From: a virus | DNA: 36,343 nucleotides | Reading direction: 5' to 3' (one strand) | Virus record (IMG/VR): IMGVR_UViG_3300046509_000007 | Span: 1-36,343 of that record | In this document: positions 1 through 5,656 of the stretch, one piece after another | Layout: every line of letters starts with the position of its first letter | How positions within the stretch are numbered: position 1 is the first letter of the stretch | The notes under the pieces: model-generated | Databases searched by the model: none | What the model saw: only the letters and a program-made list of their open reading frames with translations | What the model was told of the DNA's origin: nothing | Translations under genes and position numbers: made by a program

Positions 1-1102
1 CTTGATCTTCCAGGCTGGGCTGGCTCAATCTTTCTATGGACGATTCGGCGACGCGCCCTTTTATCGCCTCCGCGTCGTAGTAATACTTCTGGCTTTTCGC
101 TAACAGGAAAATATACTCATGACTTTTCGTGCATCTGTCCGTCACGCTTTCCGGCATCGGGTTGGGCTTTGACCAAATCAAATCTTGCCTCAAATACCAA
201 CCGGGTTCGATTATCGTTTTGGGTTCTTCAATCCATGACGGCAAATCAACGGCTTCGCGCTGATTGAGTTTCTTCATAATCTCCCGACACATAACCTGCT
301 TTTCAAGGGCATCGGACGGGATGGAAACGCCTTTCTTGGTTTCATATCCATTCCGAATCTTCTGAAGCGTCCACGCCACACAAGCCTGGCGGCGTTTGAT
401 TAGAAGATAGGGATAAGCATCGGCAAGAACATCGGCGGCTATCCGCCCATTGATTCTCCATTGATACGCCGGACGCTGATTTGCTTCGGCATAGGATGGG
501 GGTAACTGTTCGCCCATGTTCCCGCCCTTCCCGACCAATTCAACGCATCGGTCTAATGCCTCAGTATCACACATCCGAATCTGGACAATAGGCGGATAAG
601 AACTTCCCGACCCATGCGACGATTTACATTCGGGAATAGTGATACATCCTTCAGCGTCTATCATCGCGGCCATCCATGCCCTATCAGTAGCCGCCTTCAA
701 AGTGTGATGCTCATAAGGCTGTTGGAGAGCGAAGGCCACGCGCCAGGGGATGCCGATTAGGTCTTTCGGCTTGAGGCCAGGATAATTCATCCCCTTGTTT
801 GCATATTCAGGTTGCCAATTTTGAGAACGCTTTTCCTCTGACTGTCCACCCTTTCCGCTCCCCGAATACGAATCGCCCAAATTAATCCAGCAGGTTCCGT
901 CATCCCTCAGCACCCGGCGGACTTCGCGGAACACCTCGACCAATTTCCCGACGTATTCCTCCGGCGTTTTCTCAAGGCCCAGTTGGCCGTCCACGCCATA
1001 GTCCCGAAGGCCGTAGTATGGCGGGGATGTCACGCAACAATGGACGGATTCATCCGGGAGCGTCTTGAGAACCTCCAGACAGTCGCCCTGTATCAATCTC
1101 AT
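1..1102 (-). CDS. DNA methyltransferase (N4-cytosine/N6-adenine, beta-type) with an inserted LAGLIDADG domain; 3' end cut by the window
   Basis: This gene reads leftward from ATG 1102-1100 and stays open to base 1, giving 367 residues with the C-terminus missing. The first ~127 residues carry the amino-methyltransferase motif TSPPYYGLRDYG and then GIPWRVAFALQ. In this family that stretch normally runs straight into GWYLRQDxIW. Here GWYLRQDLIWSKPNPMPES resumes only at residue 301 and continues into HEYIFLLAKSQKYYYDAEAI. The ~170 residues between contain MAAMIDAEGC at 144-153, a good LAGLIDADG match, followed by a PYLLIKRRQA segment typical of single-motif LAGLIDADG nucleases. No Cys/Ser precedes the insert and no His-Asn ends it, so it does not look like an intein. 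The expected FxGSGTT SAM-binding motif would lie beyond the window. The role is probably modification of phage DNA against restriction (inference). Methylase identity is strong; whether the insert is active is unknown. Confidence 0.9.
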   Translation of the reverse strand, partial: MRLIQGDCLEVLKTLPDESVHCCVTSPPYYGLRDYGVDGQLGLEKTPEEYVGKLVEVFREVRRVLRDDGTCWINLGDSYSGSGKGGQSEEKRSQNWQPEYANKGMNYPGLKPKDLIGIPWRVAFALQQPYEHHTLKAATDRAWMAAMIDAEGCITIPECKSSHGSGSSYPPIVQIRMCDTEALDRCVELVGKGGNMGEQLPPSYAEANQRPAYQWRINGRIAADVLADAYPYLLIKRRQACVAWTLQKIRNGYETKKGVSIPSDALEKQVMCREIMKKLNQREAVDLPSWIEEPKTIIEPGWYLRQDLIWSKPNPMPESVTDRCTKSHEYIFLLAKSQKYYYDAEAIKGRVAESSIERLSQPSLEDQ

Positions 1103-1108
1103 GCCCTT

Positions 1109-1137
1109 ATAATAGGGGAGTCCCCGGCCGTTGTCAA
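1109..1137 (-). promoter_or_regulatory. Promoter of the methyltransferase gene, leaderless
   Basis: Read on the minus strand, TTGACA (1137-1132), a 17-base spacer and TATTAT (1114-1109) form a near-consensus sigma70 promoter. Only six bases separate the -10 box from the ATG at 1102, so transcription should start at or within a base or two of the start codon. No Shine-Dalgarno site can fit, which implies a leaderless mRNA. The -35 box lies in the left arm of the palindrome at 1133-1159. Confidence 0.75.
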
Positions 1138-1159
1138 GAAATATAAAATAATTCTTGAC
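1133..1159. promoter_or_regulatory. Inverted-repeat operator between divergent promoters
   Basis: GTCAAGAA (1133-1140) and TTCTTGAC (1152-1159) are perfect 8-base inverted arms around an 11-base A/T-only centre. Each arm contains most of the -35 box of one of the two divergent promoters. A dimer bound here would cover both -35 boxes at once. The adjacent HTH protein (1190-1387) is the obvious candidate ligand. That is inference from position only. Confidence 0.65.
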
Positions 1160-1183
1160 TTTGGAAAATGGAAGGCGTATATA
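1155..1183 (+). promoter_or_regulatory. Promoter of the HTH gene and early operon, leaderless
   Basis: TTGACT (1155-1160), a 17-base spacer and TATATA (1178-1183) form a strong sigma70-type promoter. The ATG of the next gene is at 1190, six bases after the -10 box, with no Shine-Dalgarno sequence. The geometry (-35, 17 bases, -10, 6 bases, ATG) is the same as that of the opposing promoter. Confidence 0.75.
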
Positions 1184-1189
1184 TATAGC

Positions 1190-1387
1190 ATGAAAAAGAA
1201 AAAGACGGACCAAAGGCTAATCCAGCTCCGAAAGTATATGGATAAATCCGGGGCCAGGATCGAGGACGTGGCGCGGGCCATCGGGGTTACGGGCCAGACC
1301 GTGCGGGACTGGAAGGACAACGACCGGGCCGTATCCCCGCTTGCATCCAAGCCTTTGGATGACTTTCTGGCCGGAATCGACAAATGA
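1190..1387 (+). CDS. Small Cro/C1-like helix-turn-helix protein
   Basis: This 65-residue protein has a Lys-rich N-terminus (MKKKKTDQ). A helix-turn-helix follows at about residues 23-44 (IEDVARAIGVTGQTVRDWKD), then a short helical tail. This is the size and layout of phage Cro or controller proteins. It is divergent from the methyltransferase and sits next to a palindrome that overlaps both promoters, so it probably represses or balances both (inference). The frame is open far upstream, but that stretch is promoter and antisense to the methylase. ATG 1190 is the first sensible start, and the mRNA is probably leaderless, as is known for lambda cI from PRM. Confidence 0.8.
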   Translation: MKKKKTDQRLIQLRKYMDKSGARIEDVARAIGVTGQTVRDWKDNDRAVSPLASKPLDDFLAGIDK

Positions 1388-1671
1388 AGCCCGAAGCCGC
1401 CGTCATCCTGCCCGCCATTGCCACGCCACGGGCTCACAAAATGCACGCGGACGCATTATCTCCGGTTCCTGGGGTTCCGGGTAAGGCTCGGGTCTGCGGC
1501 GTCTGTGGGGCCAAATTCACGCCAAGTCGCAAATGGCAGGAATTCGACAAAGAGAAGTGCCGGAAGGCGGCATGGGCAATCCGCCGGAGGCTTGAAGTCC
1601 CGTCCGACATCCGCGCTACGCTGACGCGCATCGAATCGAAACTTGATCAGCTGCTTGCGGGGACGAAATGA
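1384..1671 (+). CDS. Small zinc-finger-like phage protein
   Basis: This 95-residue protein starts in an ATGA overlap with the HTH gene, so translation is probably coupled. Cysteines at 38, 41 and 59 (CGVCGAKF and EKC) resemble a zinc knuckle. A basic helix and a C-terminal amphipathic segment (IRATLTRIESKLDQLL) follow, the latter suggesting a short coiled coil. The pattern of CxxC, F, R, then C is common in small early phage proteins of unknown role. The N-terminal ~30 residues are Pro/Ala-rich and featureless. Nucleic-acid binding is likely but not shown. Confidence 0.65.
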   Translation: MKPEAAVILPAIATPRAHKMHADALSPVPGVPGKARVCGVCGAKFTPSRKWQEFDKEKCRKAAWAIRRRLEVPSDIRATLTRIESKLDQLLAGTK

Positions 1672-1817
1672 CCGACATCGACGTCCACTATCTCAGCGCA
1701 CCGCCCGACGTCGCCAAGCGGTGTCAGTTTTGCCAAACAACTTACCTTGTCCGGTTCGGCTGCACTTATTGCGGGGCCAAGCCGGATGAGGCAGATATCG
1801 AAAAGGAGGAATCATGA
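1668..1817 (+). CDS. 49-residue zinc-ribbon protein
   Basis: This short gene starts in an ATGA overlap with the preceding stop and ends in an overlap with the next start. Four cysteines at residues 19, 22, 32 and 35 form two CxxC knuckles (CQFC and CTYC) ten residues apart, a classical zinc ribbon. The 3' end of the gene contains AAGGAGG (1803-1809), the ribosome site of the following gene. The overlaps on both sides and the intact metal-binding pattern argue that it is real. Function unknown. Confidence 0.65.
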   Translation: MTDIDVHYLSAPPDVAKRCQFCQTTYLVRFGCTYCGAKPDEADIEKEES

Positions 1818-2143
1818 AACATACCCCAGGACCGTGGAGGTGGTTTAGGAACATTCATTGCGCTGGACCTCTCAAGGGAGCTTACGTTGACGCCCAGGGC
1901 GATGTTCCCGCCCGCATTGCCGATGTTTTAAGTCACGGGGGGGTCGGAAGTCAGGAGGCTTGCGAGGCTAACGCTTTCCTAATTTCCAAGGCACCGGCCA
2001 TGTATTTGGCATTGAAAGAAATCGCAAAGGGCGAAGGGGACTTTGACCGAGACCCGCTAGAACACGCGAAAAATACGATCGATAGCATGAGGCAAATCGC
2101 CAAGGACATGGTCCGCATGATCGAGGATGAAAATGAAGCCTGA
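1814..2143 (+). CDS. KHTPGPW-type phage protein
   Basis: This 109-residue protein begins MKHTPGPWRW, the N-terminal signature of a small protein found in many unrelated phages and prophages. It also has the family's second block, ACEANAFLISKAPAMYLAL, followed by a helical tail. The biochemical function of the family is not known. It is preceded by a strong AAGGAGG site. A related copy lies at 2306-2677, so the family is duplicated here. Confidence 0.75.
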   Translation: MKHTPGPWRWFRNIHCAGPLKGAYVDAQGDVPARIADVLSHGGVGSQEACEANAFLISKAPAMYLALKEIAKGEGDFDRDPLEHAKNTIDSMRQIAKDMVRMIEDENEA

Positions 2144-2309
2144 CCGTAACGACGAACACTCCGAAGCATTGAAGGCGCGGCGGGGCGTAGAGAAGCTGGT
2201 CATTACCGACAACGCGCAGGTCGATCCGCTCATGGCGGACATACTGTCCGGCTATTGTCGGGCCGTCGCCGTGGCGGCGTTCGTAGCGAACGAGGGGGCG
2301 AAGTCGTGA
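2133..2309 (+). CDS. Small hypothetical protein
   Basis: This protein has 58 residues starting at ATG 2133. GAGG at 2123-2126 gives a good spacing to this start; the ATG at 2127 would lie directly against it. It overlaps the previous gene by 11 bases and the next start by 4. No motif is recognised. The middle is acidic and helical, and the C-terminal half (ILSGYCRAVAVAAFVANEGA) is mildly hydrophobic. Support is from the tight overlapping arrangement only. Confidence 0.5.
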   Translation: MKPDRNDEHSEALKARRGVEKLVITDNAQVDPLMADILSGYCRAVAVAAFVANEGAKS

Positions 2310-2677
2310 GCGAAACAAAACACACGCCGACGCCGTGGCGAAGTTCGGCCGAAGTAACACAGGAAAAGAATCCGAGGCGCTTCGAGTCGGCCGTCACCAC
2401 GGATTCCGGGACAATTCTCAATATCCCCGTCGCCTCCTGTGCATTTCCCGGATTGCTACGGCAAGAAGAGTGCGAGGCCAACGCCGCCTTCATCGTCCGC
2501 GCCGTCAACTGCCATGACGAAATGGCCGACGCGCTGGCCGCGTCTAAGTCTGCCATTGAAGGACTACTCAGGATTCTCGCCGTGGATTTTAGCACATTCT
2601 CCCCGACCGAGGGGCCATTCTGGAAAGCGGTATCGAAGTGCAATGCCGCCCTCGCCAAGGCCGAGGCCAAGTCATGA
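2306..2677 (+). CDS. KHTPTPW-type phage protein, paralogue of 1814-2143
   Basis: A GTG start at 2306, in a GTGA overlap with the previous stop, gives 123 residues beginning MSETKHTPTPW. The second block, EECEANAAFIVRAVNCHDEM, matches the ACEANAFLISKAP block of the gene 160 bases upstream, so the two are paralogues. An insert of about 25 residues between the two blocks differs. The longer frame upstream of 2306 is Arg/Gly-rich and lies within the previous gene, so it was not used. Function unknown. Confidence 0.7.
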   Translation: MSETKHTPTPWRSSAEVTQEKNPRRFESAVTTDSGTILNIPVASCAFPGLLRQEECEANAAFIVRAVNCHDEMADALAASKSAIEGLLRILAVDFSTFSPTEGPFWKAVSKCNAALAKAEAKS

Positions 2678-2916
2678 GCCTAATCAAACACCCCGAGCGC
2701 CGCCTCGATCCGCCGGACGAAACGAATGTCGAATGCCCCGAATGCGGGGGGTTTTGTCAAGTCGTGGACGTGAGGCGAGAGGACGATCTGGCGGGAATTA
2801 TGATGTCCTGCCCCCGTTGCGACGGCGAAGGCTATATCGACGTGAAGCGTGAGGCGCAGGAAGCGAAGGAGGAATGGGCGGAGCGCGTCGCCGAAGACGA
2901 TTTCAACAGAGTCTAA
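2674..2916 (+). CDS. DnaJ-zinc-finger-like small protein
   Basis: This 80-residue protein starts at ATG 2674 (ATGA overlap). CPECGGFC at residues 21-28 and CPRCDGEGYI at 46-55 form two CxxC knuckles. The second has the CxxCxGxG shape of DnaJ-type zinc fingers. The C-terminus is charged and helical. Phage early operons often hold such single fingers, and the partner is unknown. Confidence 0.65.
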   Translation: MSLIKHPERRLDPPDETNVECPECGGFCQVVDVRREDDLAGIMMSCPRCDGEGYIDVKREAQEAKEEWAERVAEDDFNRV

Positions 2917-2942
2917 AAATCCTTTAGGAGGGATTGAATATC

Positions 2943-3197
2943 ATGAGCGACAAATGGACGAAACTCGGAGCCTTCTGGAAGAAGAATTCAAAGAACGAAA
3001 AAACATTCCTGTCCGGTGAGGTCGAGTGCCCCGCCTGCAAGGCGAAGACTAAGATCACCTGCTGGCCCTCGTACAAGGGCGATAACCCCAAGCGCCCCGA
3101 CTTCAACATCTACCTGGACGATTACAAGCCCGCGCCGAAAGCAGAGTCCGAAGACGCTTTCGGCGGCGACCCCGACAAGGGCGAGATGCCTTTCTGA
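2943..3197 (+). CDS. Small protein beside the recombination genes, possible single-strand binding type
   Basis: ATG 2943 is used because AGGAGGG (2926-2932) lies ten bases upstream; the TTG at 2934 is too close. The 84 residues begin SDKWTKLGAFWKK and continue with FLSGEVECPACKAKTKITCW, a beta-rich stretch with three cysteines. An acidic tail ending EMPF follows. A compact beta domain with an acidic, aromatic-ended tail recalls single-strand DNA-binding proteins and DUF736-like proteins, and the next gene is an annealing protein. The similarity is weak, and this assignment is a guess from context. Confidence 0.5.
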   Translation: MSDKWTKLGAFWKKNSKNEKTFLSGEVECPACKAKTKITCWPSYKGDNPKRPDFNIYLDDYKPAPKAESEDAFGGDPDKGEMPF

Positions 3198-3204
3198 GCG
3201 CACC

Positions 3205-3915
3205 ATGACCGACAAGAAAAGCGAAGCCATCGTGCCCCAGGGCGGCTCCATCTACGCCCGCATCCCAGCCATCATGCGCGACATCCCCGCCGTGCCGAAG
3301 GACAGGAGCAACACATCCCAGGGCTACAAGTTCCGCGGCATCGACGAAGTCTACAACCTCATCCACCCGATCCTCGCCAAGCACGGCGTCTTCATGACCG
3401 CCGAGATCATCGAAGAAAAGAGCTGCGAGCGCCCGTCAAAGTCCGGCGGCGTCCTCATCACCCGCTCGTTCTGGACGCGCTACCGATTCACCGCCGAGGA
3501 CGGATCGTTCATCACGACCGACGTGATGGGCGAGGGTATGGACTCGGGCGACAAGGCCGCGAACAAGGCCATGAGCGTCGGGCAGAAGTATGCCATCCTC
3601 CAGACGTTCCTTGTCCCGACCGACGACCCGAAGGATCCCGAAGTCGATTCTCCCGAGCCGGCCGCTCCGCTCCCGCCCGCGCACGATGACGCTTCCGGAT
3701 TCCTCGATGAACCGCCCGCGCCGTCGCCGTTCGACCAGCTCCCCGACTTCGCCAAGGCCAAGAAGGCGCTGGGGGACAAAGCCTACTACGAAATCCTCGG
3801 TCAGATCGGCGTAGAACACGCCAACGAAATCGCCGTCGAGAAGCGGGCCGCCGTGCTCAAGACCATGCGGGCGGCGTTCCTGGTTACGAAACCGAAGGCC
3901 AAGGCGACGAAATGA
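3205..3915 (+). CDS. erf: ERF-family single-strand annealing protein
   Basis: This 236-residue protein starts at ATG 3205, seven bases after the previous stop. Residues ~10-140 match the ERF family: YKFRGIDEVYNLIHPILAKHGVF, then SGDKAANKAMSVGQKYAILQTF and VPTDDPKDPE, the family's most conserved block. ERF proteins form rings that anneal complementary single strands and drive recombination and concatemer formation. A Pro/Asp-rich linker (~145-180) leads to a small basic C-terminal domain ending KPKAKATK, probably for DNA contact. The stop overlaps the exonuclease start, giving a complete annealase/exonuclease pair. Confidence 0.85.
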   Translation: MTDKKSEAIVPQGGSIYARIPAIMRDIPAVPKDRSNTSQGYKFRGIDEVYNLIHPILAKHGVFMTAEIIEEKSCERPSKSGGVLITRSFWTRYRFTAEDGSFITTDVMGEGMDSGDKAANKAMSVGQKYAILQTFLVPTDDPKDPEVDSPEPAAPLPPAHDDASGFLDEPPAPSPFDQLPDFAKAKKALGDKAYYEILGQIGVEHANEIAVEKRAAVLKTMRAAFLVTKPKAKATK

Positions 3916-4586
3916 CGACCGCCGAAAAGTCGCTCAAGGCCAAGGCTAAACAGCACACCGTCTACCGCCTCGCCAATGGCGACCGGGTCATCGGTGTCAC
4001 CACCGCAATAGGGCTGCTCGATAAGCCGGCGCTTAAGGCCTGGGCGAATCGAATCGGCCTCGAGGGAATCAAGATGTCCGACTACGTCGACTCCCTGGCC
4101 GACGTCGGGACAACCGCCCATGCGATGATCCTAGCCGACCTGTCCGGAAAGGGAGCGGAAACGGCCATTGAGGGCAAGGACGCGGACACAAAAACCTTGG
4201 CCGAAAACTGCTACCTCTCATTCTGCGAATGGCGCAAGCTGCACAAGATCGAGCCTATCGCCCTGGAGCGTCCCCTGGTATCTGAGCATTTCCGGTACGG
4301 AGGGACATCGGACTTCATCGGCCGCGTAGACGACGCCATCGAAATCATCGAGTTCAAGACGGGCGGGATATGGCCGGAGCACTTCATTCAACTTTCCGCT
4401 TGCGCTCAGCTCGCCCAAGAGAACGGAATCGTGACCGAGCCTATCCGCCGCTTCCGAGTCCTGAGTATCCCTAGGGCGGAAACGGAATCATTCGACGAAA
4501 AGGTGAAAACGTCCGTCTCCGTCGAATGGAAGATATTCGAGCATTGCCTCTCCATCTATGATCTGAAAAAGAAGCTCGAGAAGTAA
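3912..4586 (+). CDS. PD-(D/E)XK exonuclease of the recombination module
   Basis: This 224-residue protein starts in an ATGA overlap with erf. The Cas4/RecB-like nuclease motifs are in order: His70 in VGTTAHAM, Asp134 in YGGTSDFIG, the E-x-K at 147-149 (IIEFK), and Gln160 in HFIQLSACAQL. These are the metal and active-site residues of PD-(D/E)XK exonucleases that resect double-strand ends for phage annealing proteins. No helicase domain is present. Length fits stand-alone phage enzymes. It probably supplies 3' single strands to the ERF protein (inference from adjacency). Confidence 0.8.
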   Translation: MTTAEKSLKAKAKQHTVYRLANGDRVIGVTTAIGLLDKPALKAWANRIGLEGIKMSDYVDSLADVGTTAHAMILADLSGKGAETAIEGKDADTKTLAENCYLSFCEWRKLHKIEPIALERPLVSEHFRYGGTSDFIGRVDDAIEIIEFKTGGIWPEHFIQLSACAQLAQENGIVTEPIRRFRVLSIPRAETESFDEKVKTSVSVEWKIFEHCLSIYDLKKKLEK

Positions 4587-4599
4587 CCATGCCCACCAC

Positions 4600-4663
4600 A
4601 GAGGCCGGGATGACCGCGGTTACCCCATCCGCACACTTCGCCGAAGGCGACCTCCCGGCCTCT
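4600..4663. other. Long-armed hairpin at the end of the recombination operon, possible three-way junction or terminator
   Basis: AGAGGCCGGGA (4600-4610) and TCCCGGCCTCT (4653-4663) are perfect 11-base inverted arms followed by CATTTTC. The 42 bases between them can form TCGCC/GGCGA around GAA and a weaker GCGG/CCGC pair, giving a possible three-way junction. A terminator for the early operon is the simplest reading, but the loop is long for one. A 53-codon frame (4589-4750) runs through it and is not favoured because it contains the next promoter. Confidence 0.5.
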
Positions 4664-4679
4664 CATTTTCAAATGGGTA

Positions 4680-4708
4680 TTGACACGCGCCGGAATATTG
4701 TTTATATT
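4680..4708 (+). promoter_or_regulatory. Strong sigma70-type promoter ahead of the replication genes
   Basis: TTGACA (4680-4685), a 17-base spacer and TATATT (4703-4708) form a near-consensus promoter. Transcription should start near 4714-4716, exactly at the first base of a 15-pair stem. It would drive the structured leader, the initiator and the helicase loader. Confidence 0.75.
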
Positions 4709-4714
4709 ATCGGC

Positions 4715-4828
4715 GTGAGCGAAAGTAGCGATGTCAATAACGCAAACTAATCCCTGGCCGCTCTCTGCCTTTGGGCTGCTTTCGCTCACACCTAAGCATC
4801 AAAGGGAACGGCTGGGGATTTTCTATTT
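4715..4828 (+). ncRNA. Structured leader or small RNA with possible pseudoknot and attenuator
   Basis: Three helices can be drawn by eye. Stem A is 4715-4729 with 4775-4789 (GTGAGCGAAAGTAGC with GCTGCTTTCGCTCAC, 15 pairs, one G-U). Stem B is 4749-4760 with 4809-4820 (AATCCCTGGCCG with CGGCTGGGGATT, 12 pairs, two wobbles). Stem C is 4768-4773 with 4800-4805 (CCTTTG with CAAAGG). B and C nest in each other but interlock with A, so they make a pseudoknot or an alternative fold. B is followed by TTTTCTATTTT, like an intrinsic terminator. The promoter start coincides with the 5' end of stem A. This could be an attenuator controlling the initiator or a ~115-base small RNA. I do not recognise it as a known RNA family. 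Confidence 0.5.
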
Positions 4829-4838
4829 TAGGTGAGAT

Positions 4839-5654
4839 ATGGGATTCACGAAACTCGACGAAGGAATAATTCAATCCTCGATAATGGCTGAGGATTCAGA
4901 TACGTTTAAAGTATGGATCGCCCTTCTCGCTATTTGCAAAGAGAATGGAATCGCGTATGTTTCCCCCGTTTTCCTTTCGTCCGTCTGTCATATTCCCCTT
5001 GAAACCATACACGGCTCCATAGACAAATTATCGTCCCCGGATTCAGACTCAAGGTCAACCTCCGATGACGGGAGAAGGATACGTCGCGTAGACGGAGGTT
5101 TTGAAATAGTTAATTATCTTGTATATAGAACTGTCTCTCTTCGATCCGCCGATGCTGAACGACAGCGACTATATCGAGCGTCCAAGAATGTCATGACAAA
5201 ACCGGACGCCGTCCAAGAATGTCATGACGCCTCTGCCTCTGGTTCTTCTTCTCTTGAGAGCGATAGCGATTCTTCTTCTCTTAATTCTCTTAATTCCAAA
5301 GATAAAGAGAAGATAGATATCCACGCCATATCCGCCGAGGTTGTCGCCTATCTCAACACCAAGGCCGACAAGAATTTCGATTACAAGGCCAAAGAAACCG
5401 TCAGGCATATCGGCGCTCGAATTGCAGACGGGCGGACCATAGAAAACTTCCGGCATGTCATCGACGTGAAGGTCGCCAAATGGAAAGGGAAGACTTGGAA
5501 GGGCGGCAAGGGCGATACCGTCATCGGCGACGATCTTCTCCGGCCGTCCACGCTATTCAGCCAGACGAACTTTGAAAACTATCTCAACGAATCCATGCCA
5601 GGGGTGAAACACGATGCACCTTCAAAATTTGATGGACTAGGAAAAGAGGTTTGA
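4839..5654 (+). CDS. Phage replication initiator with Phg_2220_C-like C-terminal domain
   Basis: ATG 4839 follows an AGGTGAG ribosome site. The 271 residues begin with a probable winged-helix region (~1-95: DTFKVWIALLAICKEN, VCHIPLETIHGSIDKL). A Ser/Asp-rich low-complexity linker follows at ~125-150. Residues ~165-255 match the conserved phage C-terminal domain of replication proteins: VVAYLNTKADKNFDYKAK, then IGARIADGRTIENFRHVID and KVAKWKG. Such proteins bind origin repeats and recruit the helicase through a loader, and a loader gene follows directly. The linker-coding DNA contains two 18-base direct repeats, so the origin probably lies inside the gene, as in lambda O. Its DNA is more AT-rich than the flanking genes. 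Confidence 0.8.
   Translation: MGFTKLDEGIIQSSIMAEDSDTFKVWIALLAICKENGIAYVSPVFLSSVCHIPLETIHGSIDKLSSPDSDSRSTSDDGRRIRRVDGGFEIVNYLVYRTVSLRSADAERQRLYRASKNVMTKPDAVQECHDASASGSSSLESDSDSSSLNSLNSKDKEKIDIHAISAEVVAYLNTKADKNFDYKAKETVRHIGARIADGRTIENFRHVIDVKVAKWKGKTWKGGKGDTVIGDDLLRPSTLFSQTNFENYLNESMPGVKHDAPSKFDGLGKEV
5180..5297. repeat. Iteron-like repeats and AT-rich tract, candidate replication origin
   Basis: An 18-base sequence, GTCCAAGAATGTCATGAC, occurs at 5180-5197 and again exactly at 5211-5228. The copies start 31 bases apart, about three helical turns, and each contains the palindrome GTCATGAC. Immediately downstream TTCTTCTTCTCTT occurs at 5243-5255 and 5270-5282, followed by TTAATTCTCTTAATTC, an easily melted tract. 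Initiator sites beside an unwinding region inside the initiator gene is the lambda-type origin plan. Only two iterons are seen. Confidence 0.6.
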
Positions 5655-5656
5655 TC

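Noticed and set aside
4589-4750. 53-codon open frame starting MPTTEAGMTAV between the exonuclease and initiator genes
   Set aside because: It has no ribosome site and runs through an 11-base inverted repeat, a near-consensus promoter and the start of a strong RNA stem. A non-coding role explains the region better.
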